Under the pieces are notes generated by a model. That model made no database searches, was not told the DNA's origin, and was given only the letters and a program-made list of their open reading frames with translations. From UBA10002 sp964373775 (lineage in GTDB: Bacteria > Patescibacteriota > Minisyncoccia > Phycocordibacterales > UBA10002), in contig CAYJWA010000035.1 of NCBI GenBank assembly GCA_964373775.1, positions 1 through 9,989 on the forward strand: DNA of 9,989 bases. The letters are read 5' to 3'. Position 1 is the stretch's first letter. Each line of letters opens with the position of its first letter. Of the stretch, positions 4,641 to 9,989 are shown in pieces. Made by a program: the position numbers and the translations under genes.

Positions 4641-5168
4641 ATGATGTACTCAAAACTGCTTCTTGCCGAACTCCGCAAACACAATGCATGCCGGGTTGTC
4701 GTCGCCAAACAACCTGCCGAATCGCTTACACCAATCCTTTCACTTACCGCGCTCCATAGTCAGGGGGTACACATTCCGGAAACGAATTGGCCGTACCTCA
4801 AGCTAGAGGGGGAATGTCTTCCTTCCCACGCGTGTGTTCACTTATTTCCTGTGGAAGAAGAACTGAAGCGCGTTCCCCGAGGAAATTCTCTGTCAATCGT
4901 GAGCTGGGGGAGTATCCAGCGCGCCGTATATGCGCGTGGTCGCCGCACACAACCCGCCGAGATACTGACGGCGCTCTGGCACTCGCGGCATCTTTTCGGA
5001 GACCGGCTGATTATCTTCTCGCTTCACGACTCCTTTCGCTGCGAGGAGAGACTCTGTTCGTTTCTCGCGTGGCGGCCTGTCGCCGAGTGCGGATACGGGG
5101 AGCTTCGGCTTGTACCGAGAACCTATTGGTTTGGCGCCGACACTTGGATTGGATATTGCGAAAGATGA
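4641..5168 (+). CDS. Hypothetical protein, unrecognised
   Basis: I do not recognise this protein. From ATG 4641 it has 175 residues; a second ATG follows at 4644 and an in-frame TTG lies at 4620. No Shine-Dalgarno is present. The reading frame is well formed and ends in WFGADTWIGYCER. It is soluble-looking, with no signal peptide or membrane segment, and mixes basic stretches (QRAVYARGRRTQPAEIL) with a Trp- and Cys-containing C-terminal part (FRCEERLCSFLAWRPVAECGYGELRL). Cysteines do not form an obvious zinc motif. A terminator precedes it (4561-4591) and another follows (5187-5217), so it is a single-gene unit whose expression depends on read-through or on an unseen promoter. A longer overlapping frame (4787-5272) runs through the downstream terminator and looks like a shadow. 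Confidence 0.6.
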   Translation: MMYSKLLLAELRKHNACRVVVAKQPAESLTPILSLTALHSQGVHIPETNWPYLKLEGECLPSHACVHLFPVEEELKRVPRGNSLSIVSWGSIQRAVYARGRRTQPAEILTALWHSRHLFGDRLIIFSLHDSFRCEERLCSFLAWRPVAECGYGELRLVPRTYWFGADTWIGYCER

Positions 5169-5186
5169 TTCTTTCGTCTGTCCGCC

Positions 5187-5217
5187 GCCCGCTTCACCCT
5201 GAAGCGGGCCTTTCTTT
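5187..5217 (+). terminator. Terminator after the unknown gene
   Basis: GCCCGCTTC (5187-5195) and GAAGCGGGC (5201-5209) form a perfect 9-bp stem with loop ACCCT, followed by CTTTCTTT. It lies 18 nt after the stop codon. Confidence 0.88.
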
Positions 5218-5244
5218 GCATTATTCTGATTTGTCGGATACTAT
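5216..5244 (+). promoter_or_regulatory. Promoter of the M16 peptidase gene
   Basis: TTGCAT (5216-5221) stands 17 bp before TACTAT (5239-5244). Start of transcription would be near 5251, leaving a leader of about 36 nt made of ATTCGT-type repeats. Confidence 0.5.
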
Positions 5245-5280
5245 TCGTGTTATTCGCGTTTTCTATTCGTAGATTCGTGT
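5243..5280. repeat. ATTCGT-type short repeats in the M16 leader
   Basis: ATTCGTGT (5243-5250), ATTCGCGT (5252-5259), ATTCGTAG (5265-5272) and ATTCGTGT (5273-5280) are four near-identical octamers. ATTCGTAGATTCGT (5265-5278) matches, at 13 of 14 positions, the reverse complement of 9422-9435 inside metG. Confidence 0.7.
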
Positions 5281-5286
5281 CGTGGT

Positions 5287-6555
5287 ATGAACTTCCACAA
5301 AACAATCCTCCCGAGCGGCCTGCGGCTCATCATCGTCCCGATGAAAGAGAGCCCAACCGTCACCGTGCTCGTGCTTGTTGAGGCCGGTTCCAAGTACGAG
5401 ACAAAACGAATCAGCGGCATCTCGCACTTTCTGGAGCACATGTGCTTTAAGGGCACCGAGAAGCGGCCCAAACCGATTGATATCGTGAAAGAACTGGACG
5501 GACACGGCTGTCAGTACAATGCGTTTACCGCTCAGGAGATGACCGGCTATTTTGCAAAATCAGACAAAAAACATTTCGGAAAGATTTTGGATGTGGTTGC
5601 CGACATTTATCTTCACTCCACGCTCCCCGAAGCAGAGATTGAGAAAGAGAAAGGCGTGATTGTGGAGGAAATAAAAATGTATAAAGACCTCCCGCCGCGC
5701 CATATCCATGATGTGTTGATGCAGGGGCTCTACGGCAATCAGCCCGCGGGGTGGGATGTCGCCGGGACCGAACGCACCGTCAAGTCCATGACCCACACCG
5801 CGCTTCGCTCCTATCGGAGTAGGCACTATATTCCCGCCGCCACGACGGTGGTCGTGGCGGGGAATCTCCGCGAGGAGGAAGCGCATGAGGCGGTCGCGCG
5901 CGCGTTTTCAGCAATGCACAGCGGTGCGAAACAGGACAAGGCAGCCGTGAGCGAGCAGCAGAAAAAACCGGCGCTTTGCATCAAGCACAAGGCAACCGAC
6001 CAGGTCCATCTCGCGCTTGGCATCCGCACGACCGACCTCTACAGCGAGGACAATCCCGCGCTGCGCGTCCTCTCGGCGCTCCTCGGAGGCGGCATGAGCT
6101 CGCGGCTCTTCCAGAAAATGCGGGACGAACTCGGCATCTGCTATTATGTGGGCGCTTCGGCAGAGAGTTTTACCGACCACGGGTTTCTTGAAATAACCGC
6201 CGGCGTTCCCTTGCGGCGGCTCCCGGAGGCGCTCCGCGCGATTCTCGCGGAAGTCCGTCGCCTTACACACGAAAGCATTTCGGGAGAAGAGTTGGCGCGG
6301 GTGAAAGAATACCTCACCGGCTCTCTCTATCTCGGATTGGAATCCTCTGACTCACTCGCGGAGTTTTACGGTTTTCAGGAGATTGTTCACAAACCCATCC
6401 TGCGGCCGGACGAAATCGCCGCAAAGATTCGCGCCGTTACCTCTTCGGACATTTCCCGCATTGCCCATGAGTACCTCACGGACGCGAACCTCAACCTTGC
6501 AATTATCGGAGAGGTGAAGGACAAAAAGGGGTTAGAGGGGATACTCCATGTGTAA
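5287..6555 (+). CDS. M16-family zinc metallopeptidase (processing peptidase-like)
   Basis: This is a predicted zinc endopeptidase of the pitrilysin/M16B group (mitochondrial processing peptidase and bacterial PqqL/YmxG-like enzymes). It has 422 residues, the usual size for a single M16B subunit. The inverted zinc motif HFLEH is at 47-51 (H47, H51 ligands, E50 catalytic), and the third ligand is E128 in VIVEEIKMY, with 76 residues between as in the family. DLPPRHIHDVL and VVVAGNL follow. The second half carries ALLGGGMSSRLFQKMRDELG and YLTGSLYLGLESSDSLAEFYG, typical of the inactive-half domain with its conserved Arg/Tyr region. There is no signal peptide, so a cytoplasmic role in peptide or presequence degradation is likely. 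ATG 5287 gives the standard N-terminus; no Shine-Dalgarno is visible. A long palindromic element begins directly after the stop codon. Confidence 0.93.
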   Translation: MNFHKTILPSGLRLIIVPMKESPTVTVLVLVEAGSKYETKRISGISHFLEHMCFKGTEKRPKPIDIVKELDGHGCQYNAFTAQEMTGYFAKSDKKHFGKILDVVADIYLHSTLPEAEIEKEKGVIVEEIKMYKDLPPRHIHDVLMQGLYGNQPAGWDVAGTERTVKSMTHTALRSYRSRHYIPAATTVVVAGNLREEEAHEAVARAFSAMHSGAKQDKAAVSEQQKKPALCIKHKATDQVHLALGIRTTDLYSEDNPALRVLSALLGGGMSSRLFQKMRDELGICYYVGASAESFTDHGFLEITAGVPLRRLPEALRAILAEVRRLTHESISGEELARVKEYLTGSLYLGLESSDSLAEFYGFQEIVHKPILRPDEIAAKIRAVTSSDISRIAHEYLTDANLNLAIIGEVKDKKGLEGILHV

Positions 6556-6649
6556 ACCCAGCACCTTGACCACAGGGCGTTAAACCCCGTGGCAAGACCC
6601 GACCCTACCCTCGCGCAGAGCGCAGGGCGTTGAAGGCAAGGTGCTGGGT
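6556..6649. repeat. 94-nt long-stem element directly after the M16 stop codon
   Basis: The outer arms ACCCAGCACCTTG (6556-6568) and CAAGGTGCTGGGT (6637-6649) are perfectly complementary over 13 bp. The interior has a second hairpin, CCACAGGG/CCCCGTGG, with one mismatch, and a direct repeat CAGGGCGTT at 6573-6581 and 6623-6631. No T-tract follows, so it is not a typical terminator. Its build (about 14-bp outer arms plus an inner GC-rich hairpin) resembles the element in glyS at 199-277, though the sequence differs. Confidence 0.8.
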
Positions 6650-6695
6650 AAATTCTTGCTGGCTGTAGCTTACCATTTCCGCCTTTTATTTTCTG

Positions 6696-6710
6696 TGGTA
6701 TGCTGACATT
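6696..6710 (+). promoter_or_regulatory. Extended -10 promoter of the AI-2E gene, likely leaderless
   Basis: TGGTATGCT (6696-6704) is a TGn-extended -10. Exactly six bases lie between it and ATG 6711, placing the transcript start at the start codon. The -35 region (about 6676-6681) is poor. Confidence 0.55.
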
Positions 6711-7817
6711 ATGGGAGATTCTCCAAAGTCGCCTCTGGTGATCAGCACTGGCACGCTCGTCCGGTTCGTTTGCGTGGCACTCCTGTTCGCGCTCTTGTAT
6801 TACCTGCAGGATGTGGTGCTCGTCGTGCTGACAGCGGTCGTGATCGCCTCTGCGCTGGAACCGCTGATTCTCTGGCTCGGCCGCTTCGGCATTACCCGCC
6901 TGTTTGCAACGCTCGGCACCTACCTCGCGCTTGCTTTCGCGTTTGTCGGAGTCTTTTATTTCTTTGTGCCGTCGCTTCTTTCTGACGCTGCGGAGTTTCT
7001 GCGTGTTGTTCCGCAGATTCTTGAGGTTGCGCCGTCCTCTCCGCTCGCGCTCCCGTCTGATTCCGTGCGCGAGGGGACAGAGTTGGCCAAGACCCTCTCG
7101 CGTAGCATTGCCGAGGGGAGGAGCGCGGTGGAGGAGCTGGCACGGCCGTCTTCGCTCACCGCGGTCTTCACGGATTTCAGCCAGATTCTCGGCGGTTTCG
7201 CGTCAGGGTTTTGGGATAATGTAAGCGTCGTATTCGGAGGTATCATCAGTTTTGTTCTTATCGTTGTCCTCTCTTTTTACCTCGCGGCGCAGGAGGACGG
7301 GGTAGGCAAATTCCTCCGGGTTGTAACGCCCGAGCGGCACGAGGCATATGTTGTCGGACTGTGGAAACGGTCCCAGCGCAAAATCGGCTACTGGATGCAG
7401 GGGCAGATTTTACTTGCCGTGCTTGTCGGAGTGCTCGTGTATCTGGGGCTCTTGGTTTTGGGGGTGAAGAACGCGCTCTTCCTTGCGGCGCTTGCCGCGG
7501 TGCTTGAGATTATCCCGCTCTTTGGTCCCATTCTCGCCGCAATTCCGGCCATCGCGCTCGGTTTTTCCGGCGGAGGACTCCCGCTCGCGTTTCTGGTTGC
7601 CGGACTGTACCTGATTATCCAGCAGTTTGAGAACCATCTTATCTACCCGCTCGTCGTGAAGAAAATCGTCGGCGTTCCGCCGATGCTCGTCATTCTCGCT
7701 TTGATTATCGGAGCAAAGCTCGCCGGGTTTCTCGGCATCCTTCTCTCGGTGCCGGTCGCGGCGACGCTCATGGAGTATCTGGACGATGTGCAAAAGCGAA
7801 AGCAGACGAACATCTAA
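6711..7817 (+). CDS. AI-2E family transporter (TqsA/PerM-like membrane protein)
   Basis: This is a polytopic inner-membrane protein of 368 residues, normal for the family. Members include E. coli TqsA, linked to AI-2 export, and Na+/H+ antiporter-like proteins; in an organism like this the substrate is unknown. Hydrophobic segments lie near 17-49 (two helices), 64-88, 171-192, 231-252, 254-284, 291-305 and 323-353. The stretch 90-160, which is soluble and charged, corresponds to the family's large extracytoplasmic or lateral domain. The diagnostic C-terminal block reads EIIPLFGPILAAIPA (266-280), ENHLIYPLVVKKIVG (307-321), then GFLGILLSVPVAA (339-351). ATG 6711 lies six bases after an extended -10, supporting a leaderless transcript. 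The AT-rich repeat before the next gene begins right at its stop codon. Confidence 0.92.
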   Translation: MGDSPKSPLVISTGTLVRFVCVALLFALLYYLQDVVLVVLTAVVIASALEPLILWLGRFGITRLFATLGTYLALAFAFVGVFYFFVPSLLSDAAEFLRVVPQILEVAPSSPLALPSDSVREGTELAKTLSRSIAEGRSAVEELARPSSLTAVFTDFSQILGGFASGFWDNVSVVFGGIISFVLIVVLSFYLAAQEDGVGKFLRVVTPERHEAYVVGLWKRSQRKIGYWMQGQILLAVLVGVLVYLGLLVLGVKNALFLAALAAVLEIIPLFGPILAAIPAIALGFSGGGLPLAFLVAGLYLIIQQFENHLIYPLVVKKIVGVPPMLVILALIIGAKLAGFLGILLSVPVAATLMEYLDDVQKRKQTNI

Positions 7818-7847
7818 ATTCCAAATTACAAAACACAAATTACAAAC
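7818..7847. repeat. AT-rich repeat, left flank of the four-helix-bundle gene
   Basis: CAAATTACAAAA and CACAAATTACAAAC (7834-7847) are near-duplicates in tandem. The 14-nt string at 7834-7847 occurs as its exact reverse complement GTTTGTAATTTGTG at 8254-8267, so inverted repeats bracket the gene between them. Confidence 0.75.
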
Positions 7848-7855
7848 AAATCTCA

Positions 7856-8215
7856 ATGGAAGAAAAGCCAAAAAAGTATGATTTGGAAGAAAGGACATAT
7901 TTGTTTGCGAAAGATTGCCGCAATTTTGTAGAGAAACTTACTCAAACTACGGCAAACAAAGAGTATGGAAAACAGCTTATTCGTTCTTCGGATTCTCAGG
8001 CAGCAAACTATATTGAAGCAAATGAAGCACGGGGGGAAAAGGATTTTGCTATGAGGGTGAAGATTTGCAGGAAAGAAGCTAAGGAATCGTGTCTTTGGCT
8101 ACGGCTTTGTGATATTGTGCAGGGTGCGGATTTGGAAAAAGAACGAGGACACTTGTTGGGTGAGGCAGGAGAATTACGAAATATATTTACCGCTATCCTT
8201 CGAAAGACCTCTTAG
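7856..8215 (+). CDS. Four-helix-bundle protein (23S rRNA intervening-sequence protein type)
   Basis: This 119-residue protein matches the S23/four-helix-bundle family first seen in intervening sequences of 23S rRNA genes and common as stand-alone genes in CPR bacteria. Signatures are YDLEERTYLFAKDCRNFV (8-25), YGKQLIRSSDSQAANYIEAN (37-56) and FAMRVKICRKEAKESCLWLR (64-83), with helical amphipathic spacing throughout. The molecular function is not established; an RNA-binding pentameric role has been suggested for relatives. It is not inside an rRNA gene here. Codon use is AT-rich and unlike the GC-richer neighbours, and inverted AT-rich repeats flank it, which suggests acquisition as a unit. 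There is no Shine-Dalgarno before ATG 7856. Confidence 0.88.
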   Translation: MEEKPKKYDLEERTYLFAKDCRNFVEKLTQTTANKEYGKQLIRSSDSQAANYIEANEARGEKDFAMRVKICRKEAKESCLWLRLCDIVQGADLEKERGHLLGEAGELRNIFTAILRKTS

Positions 8216-8217
8216 TT

Positions 8218-8275
8218 TCTGATTTCTTATTTTGATATTGTTTGTGATTTGGAGTTTGTAATTTGTGATTTTCTT
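8218..8275. repeat. AT-rich repeat, right flank of the four-helix-bundle gene
   Basis: TGATTT-type units recur (8220-8225, 8245-8250, 8266-8271), and GTTTGTAATTTGTG (8254-8267) is the exact reverse complement of 7834-7847. The repeat reaches the metG start codon, so it also supplies the metG leader; no Shine-Dalgarno is present in it. Confidence 0.7.
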
Positions 8276-9742
8276 ATGTCCAAACCGTTTTACCTCACCA
8301 CCACTCTTCCCTATGTCAACGCCGACCCGCATATCGGTTTTGCGTTTGAGCTCGTGTCCGCTGATATCATCGCGCGATACCAGAAACTTCAGGGTTCTGA
8401 AGTGTTCTTCAATACCGGTACGGATGAGCACGGGGCAAAAGTTTACGAGAAAGCTCTGGAAGAAGGAAAAGATCCCAAGGCGTACGTTGACGAATACGCG
8501 GAGAAGTACCGCTCGCTTCTCGTCTCTCTCGGTGTTTCCTCTGACATCCACTTCATTCGCACGACAAACGAGGCGCATAAACGGGCAGCTAAAACATTCT
8601 GGCGCCGGTGCGTAGCCGCGGGCGACATCTATAAGAAGAGGTACAAAATAAAGTACTGCATCGGGTGCGAACTTGAAAAGACAGAGTCAGAATTGGAAGA
8701 CGGCTGCTGTCCGGTCCATCCTCACCTCTCGCTTGAGATTATTGAAGAAGAGAATTATTTTTTTCGGCTCTCAAAGTATCAAGAACGACTGCTCGCTCTC
8801 TACGAGGCGCGGAAGGACTTTGTGATACCCGATTTTCGGTTGAATGAGATTCGCTCTCTGATTCGCGAGAAAGGGTTGGAGGACTTCAGCATCTCGCGGC
8901 TCAAGACGAAAATGCCGTGGGGAGTTCCAGTTCCAGATGATGGCGCCCAGGTTATGTATGTGTGGTTTGATGCGCTTGTTGACTACATCTCAACTCTTGG
9001 ATGGCCGGAAGACGAATCGGCTTTCAGAAAATGGTGGATAGAAAGCGGTGGCGTCGTTCAATTCGCGGGCAAAGACCAGGTCCGCCAGCAGGCCGTGATG
9101 TGGCAGGCAATGCTTATGTCTGCCGGATTGCCGCCCTCGCGGCAGATTGTGATTCACGGGTTTATCCAGAGCGGCGGACAAAAGATGTCTAAGTCCCTCG
9201 GCAATGTGATAGACCCGTTCGCTTTGGTGAAAGAATACGGCGCGGATGCAGTGCGGTTTTACCTTGCGCGGCACATCCACCCGTTTGAGGACTCTGACTT
9301 TACGCTCGCGAAATTCAAGGAAGCGTACAACGCCGACCTCGCCAATGGTCTCGGCAATCTCGTGAGCCGCATTATGAAGATGGCGCAAGAACATTTGCTT
9401 GATACCAATATACGAATGCATACTAATCTACGAATGGCTACGAATAAAACTGAAGAATTTCCGAGAGCATACACAGACGCATTTGAGCGGTACAACATCC
9501 AAGCGGCGGCAGAGTGCGTGATGCAAGAGGTGGGGAAGATAGACCGTTATATTCAAGAAACCGAGCCGTTCAAACTCGTGAAAAAAGATAAGATAGCAGG
9601 ACAGAAGATTATCTCTGAATTGGTCGTGGGACTCGCGGGCGTTGCACACCTACTTTTGCCGATTATTCCCGCGACTTCCGCCAACATACAGGAAGCGATT
9701 CGGCAGAACAAGAAACCAGAAACCCTTTTCCCGCGGGAATAA
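8276..9742 (+). CDS. metG: Methionyl-tRNA synthetase
   Basis: This enzyme charges tRNA-Met and initiator tRNA with methionine, and is class I. It has 488 residues from ATG 8276, a compact form without the C-terminal EMAP/dimerisation domain. The start gives the standard N-terminus FYLTTTLPYVNADPHIGFAF; an in-frame ATG at 8249 lies in the repeat upstream and is unlikely. HIGF (19-22) is the HIGH-type signature, and KMSKS is at 303-307. The zinc knuckle is C128-x-x-C131 with C145-P-V-H148. WFDALVDYIS (230-239) and QFAGKDQVRQQAVMW (262-276) are catalytic-domain blocks. Residues 376-391 (about DTNIRMHTNLRMATNK), at the entry to the anticodon-binding helical domain, coincide with a short-repeat insertion. 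tatD follows, a common bacterial neighbour. Confidence 0.96.
   Translation: MSKPFYLTTTLPYVNADPHIGFAFELVSADIIARYQKLQGSEVFFNTGTDEHGAKVYEKALEEGKDPKAYVDEYAEKYRSLLVSLGVSSDIHFIRTTNEAHKRAAKTFWRRCVAAGDIYKKRYKIKYCIGCELEKTESELEDGCCPVHPHLSLEIIEEENYFFRLSKYQERLLALYEARKDFVIPDFRLNEIRSLIREKGLEDFSISRLKTKMPWGVPVPDDGAQVMYVWFDALVDYISTLGWPEDESAFRKWWIESGGVVQFAGKDQVRQQAVMWQAMLMSAGLPPSRQIVIHGFIQSGGQKMSKSLGNVIDPFALVKEYGADAVRFYLARHIHPFEDSDFTLAKFKEAYNADLANGLGNLVSRIMKMAQEHLLDTNIRMHTNLRMATNKTEEFPRAYTDAFERYNIQAAAECVMQEVGKIDRYIQETEPFKLVKKDKIAGQKIISELVVGLAGVAHLLLPIIPATSANIQEAIRQNKKPETLFPRE
9401..9448. repeat. ATTCGT-family repeat inserted in frame in metG
   Basis: ATACGAAT (9410-9417), CTACGAAT (9428-9435) and CTACGAAT (9438-9445) are spaced units of the reverse-complement form of the ATTCGTAG repeat seen before the M16 gene. 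They encode about 16 extra residues (376-391) at the junction of the catalytic and anticodon-binding domains of MetRS, with the frame kept. Confidence 0.65.
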
Positions 9743-9769
9743 CACTCCTTTCTTTGTTTTGTATATTCA

Positions 9770-9787
9770 TACATTCCTAGGAATGTA
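9770..9787. repeat. Perfect 18-bp palindrome after metG
   Basis: TACATTCCTAGGAATGTA is its own reverse complement. Outside it, ACTCCT (9743-9748) can pair with AGGAGT (9787-9792). No T-tract follows. It could be a protein-binding site or part of a weak 3' structure. Confidence 0.6.
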
Positions 9788-9803
9788 GGAGTATCAGTTT
9801 GCG

Positions 9804-9839
9804 AACCCTGCCAAGTCCTGCTTCGGCGGTTTGTCTTTT
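9804..9839 (+). terminator. Imperfect terminator-like hairpin after metG
   Basis: AACC/GGTT, GCC/GGC and AAG/CTT (9804-9815 with 9821-9831) form an interrupted stem with a 5-nt loop, followed by TGTCTTTT. The bulges make it weaker than the other terminators in the window. Confidence 0.42.
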
Positions 9840-9840
9840 A

Positions 9841-9855
9841 TGTTATTCTTAAATC
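9841..9855 (+). promoter_or_regulatory. Extended -10 promoter of the TatD-family gene, likely leaderless
   Basis: TGTTATTCT (9841-9849) is a TGn-extended -10 with six bases before ATG 9856, the same spacing as for the AI-2E gene. Confidence 0.5.
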
Positions 9856-9989
9856 ATGAATCTTGAATCCCGTTTCCAATACATAGACATCCATTCACAT
9901 CTGAACTTCGCGGCGTTTGATGACGACCGCGCGGAGGTAATGAAACGCGCGCAGGAGGCGGGCGTCGCAATGATAAATGTCGGGACGCA
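9856..9989 (+). CDS. TatD-family metal-dependent hydrolase, 5' end only
   Basis: Only the first 44 codons are in the window; the frame is open to the edge. YIDIHSHLNFAAFDDDR (9-25) carries the HxH metal-binding motif (H13, H15) that opens TatD-type amidohydrolase-fold DNases, and the segment ending in AGVAMINVGT matches the next strand. TatD proteins are metal-dependent 3'-5' exonucleases or DNases in the cytoplasm. The position after metG fits the common metG-tatD order. I leave the symbol blank because the family has several paralogues and most of the protein is missing. Confidence 0.85.
   Translation, partial: MNLESRFQYIDIHSHLNFAAFDDDRAEVMKRAQEAGVAMINVGT

Noticed and set aside
4505..4759. 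84-codon frame over the second leader region
   Set aside because: It passes through the terminator at 4561-4591 and overlaps the start of the better-supported frame; no ribosome binding site.
4787..5272. 161-codon frame overlapping the unknown gene
   Set aside because: It lacks a plausible start context, runs through the strong terminator at 5187-5217 and the next promoter, and is best seen as a shadow of the 4641-5168 frame.
5837..5860. Perfect 10-bp stem in the M16 gene
   Set aside because: It encodes the normal conserved ATTVVVAGNL block of M16 peptidases, so it arises from the codons and is not an insert.
7410..7898. Antisense 162-codon frame across the AI-2E gene end
   Set aside because: It mirrors the membrane-protein codons, giving a low-complexity charged product, and crosses into the repeat; no start signal is seen.

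Overview
The window looks like part of a Candidate Phyla Radiation (Patescibacteria, Parcubacteria-like) chromosome. This is inferred from the gene types, not from a marker gene. Supporting signs are a compact single-domain methionyl-tRNA synthetase, a PaaX/Cas2-like protein with a hydrophobic N-terminus, a short amino-acid-kinase-like protein, a four-helix-bundle (23S rRNA intervening-sequence type) protein, few Shine-Dalgarno sites, and many small palindromes and repeats. All genes I support lie on the + strand. Base composition is mixed: the four-helix-bundle gene and its flanks are clearly AT-richer than their neighbours.

Layout. Positions 1-173 hold the terminator of a gene lying upstream, then the glyS leader. 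glyS (174-1634) carries three palindromic in-frame inserts. A PaaX/Cas2-like gene (1717-2286) sits between two identical 38-nt palindromes. A Phd/RelE-type toxin-antitoxin pair (2501-3077) follows, behind a triple 11-bp tandem repeat. Next is a promoter, a 24-codon leader ORF and a terminator (3125-3310) with the pairing pattern of a ribosome-mediated attenuator. It precedes a translationally coupled pair, a short amino-acid-kinase-like protein and a GNAT acetyltransferase (3397-4343). A second promoter, leader ORF and terminator unit (4416-4591) precedes an unrecognised gene (4641-5168).

The second half is housekeeping-like: an M16 zinc peptidase (5287-6555), an AI-2E family membrane protein (6711-7817), a four-helix-bundle protein flanked by inverted AT-rich repeats (7856-8215), metG (8276-9742) and the 5' end of a TatD-family hydrolase (9856 to the window edge). 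The metG-tatD order is common in bacteria.

Three themes stand out. First, small palindromes or repeats have entered coding sequences in frame (glyS three times, metG once), resembling in logic the Rickettsia palindromic elements. Second, a Cas2-fold protein gene is bracketed by two copies of the same perfect hairpin, suggesting either an autoregulatory operator pair or a small mobile unit. Third, regulation seems to use leaderless transcripts (extended -10 six or seven bases before the ATG) and two leader-peptide attenuators, one with three consecutive Arg codons and one rich in Val/Ile/Leu codons. The functional readings of these themes are inference; the base patterns are directly visible.
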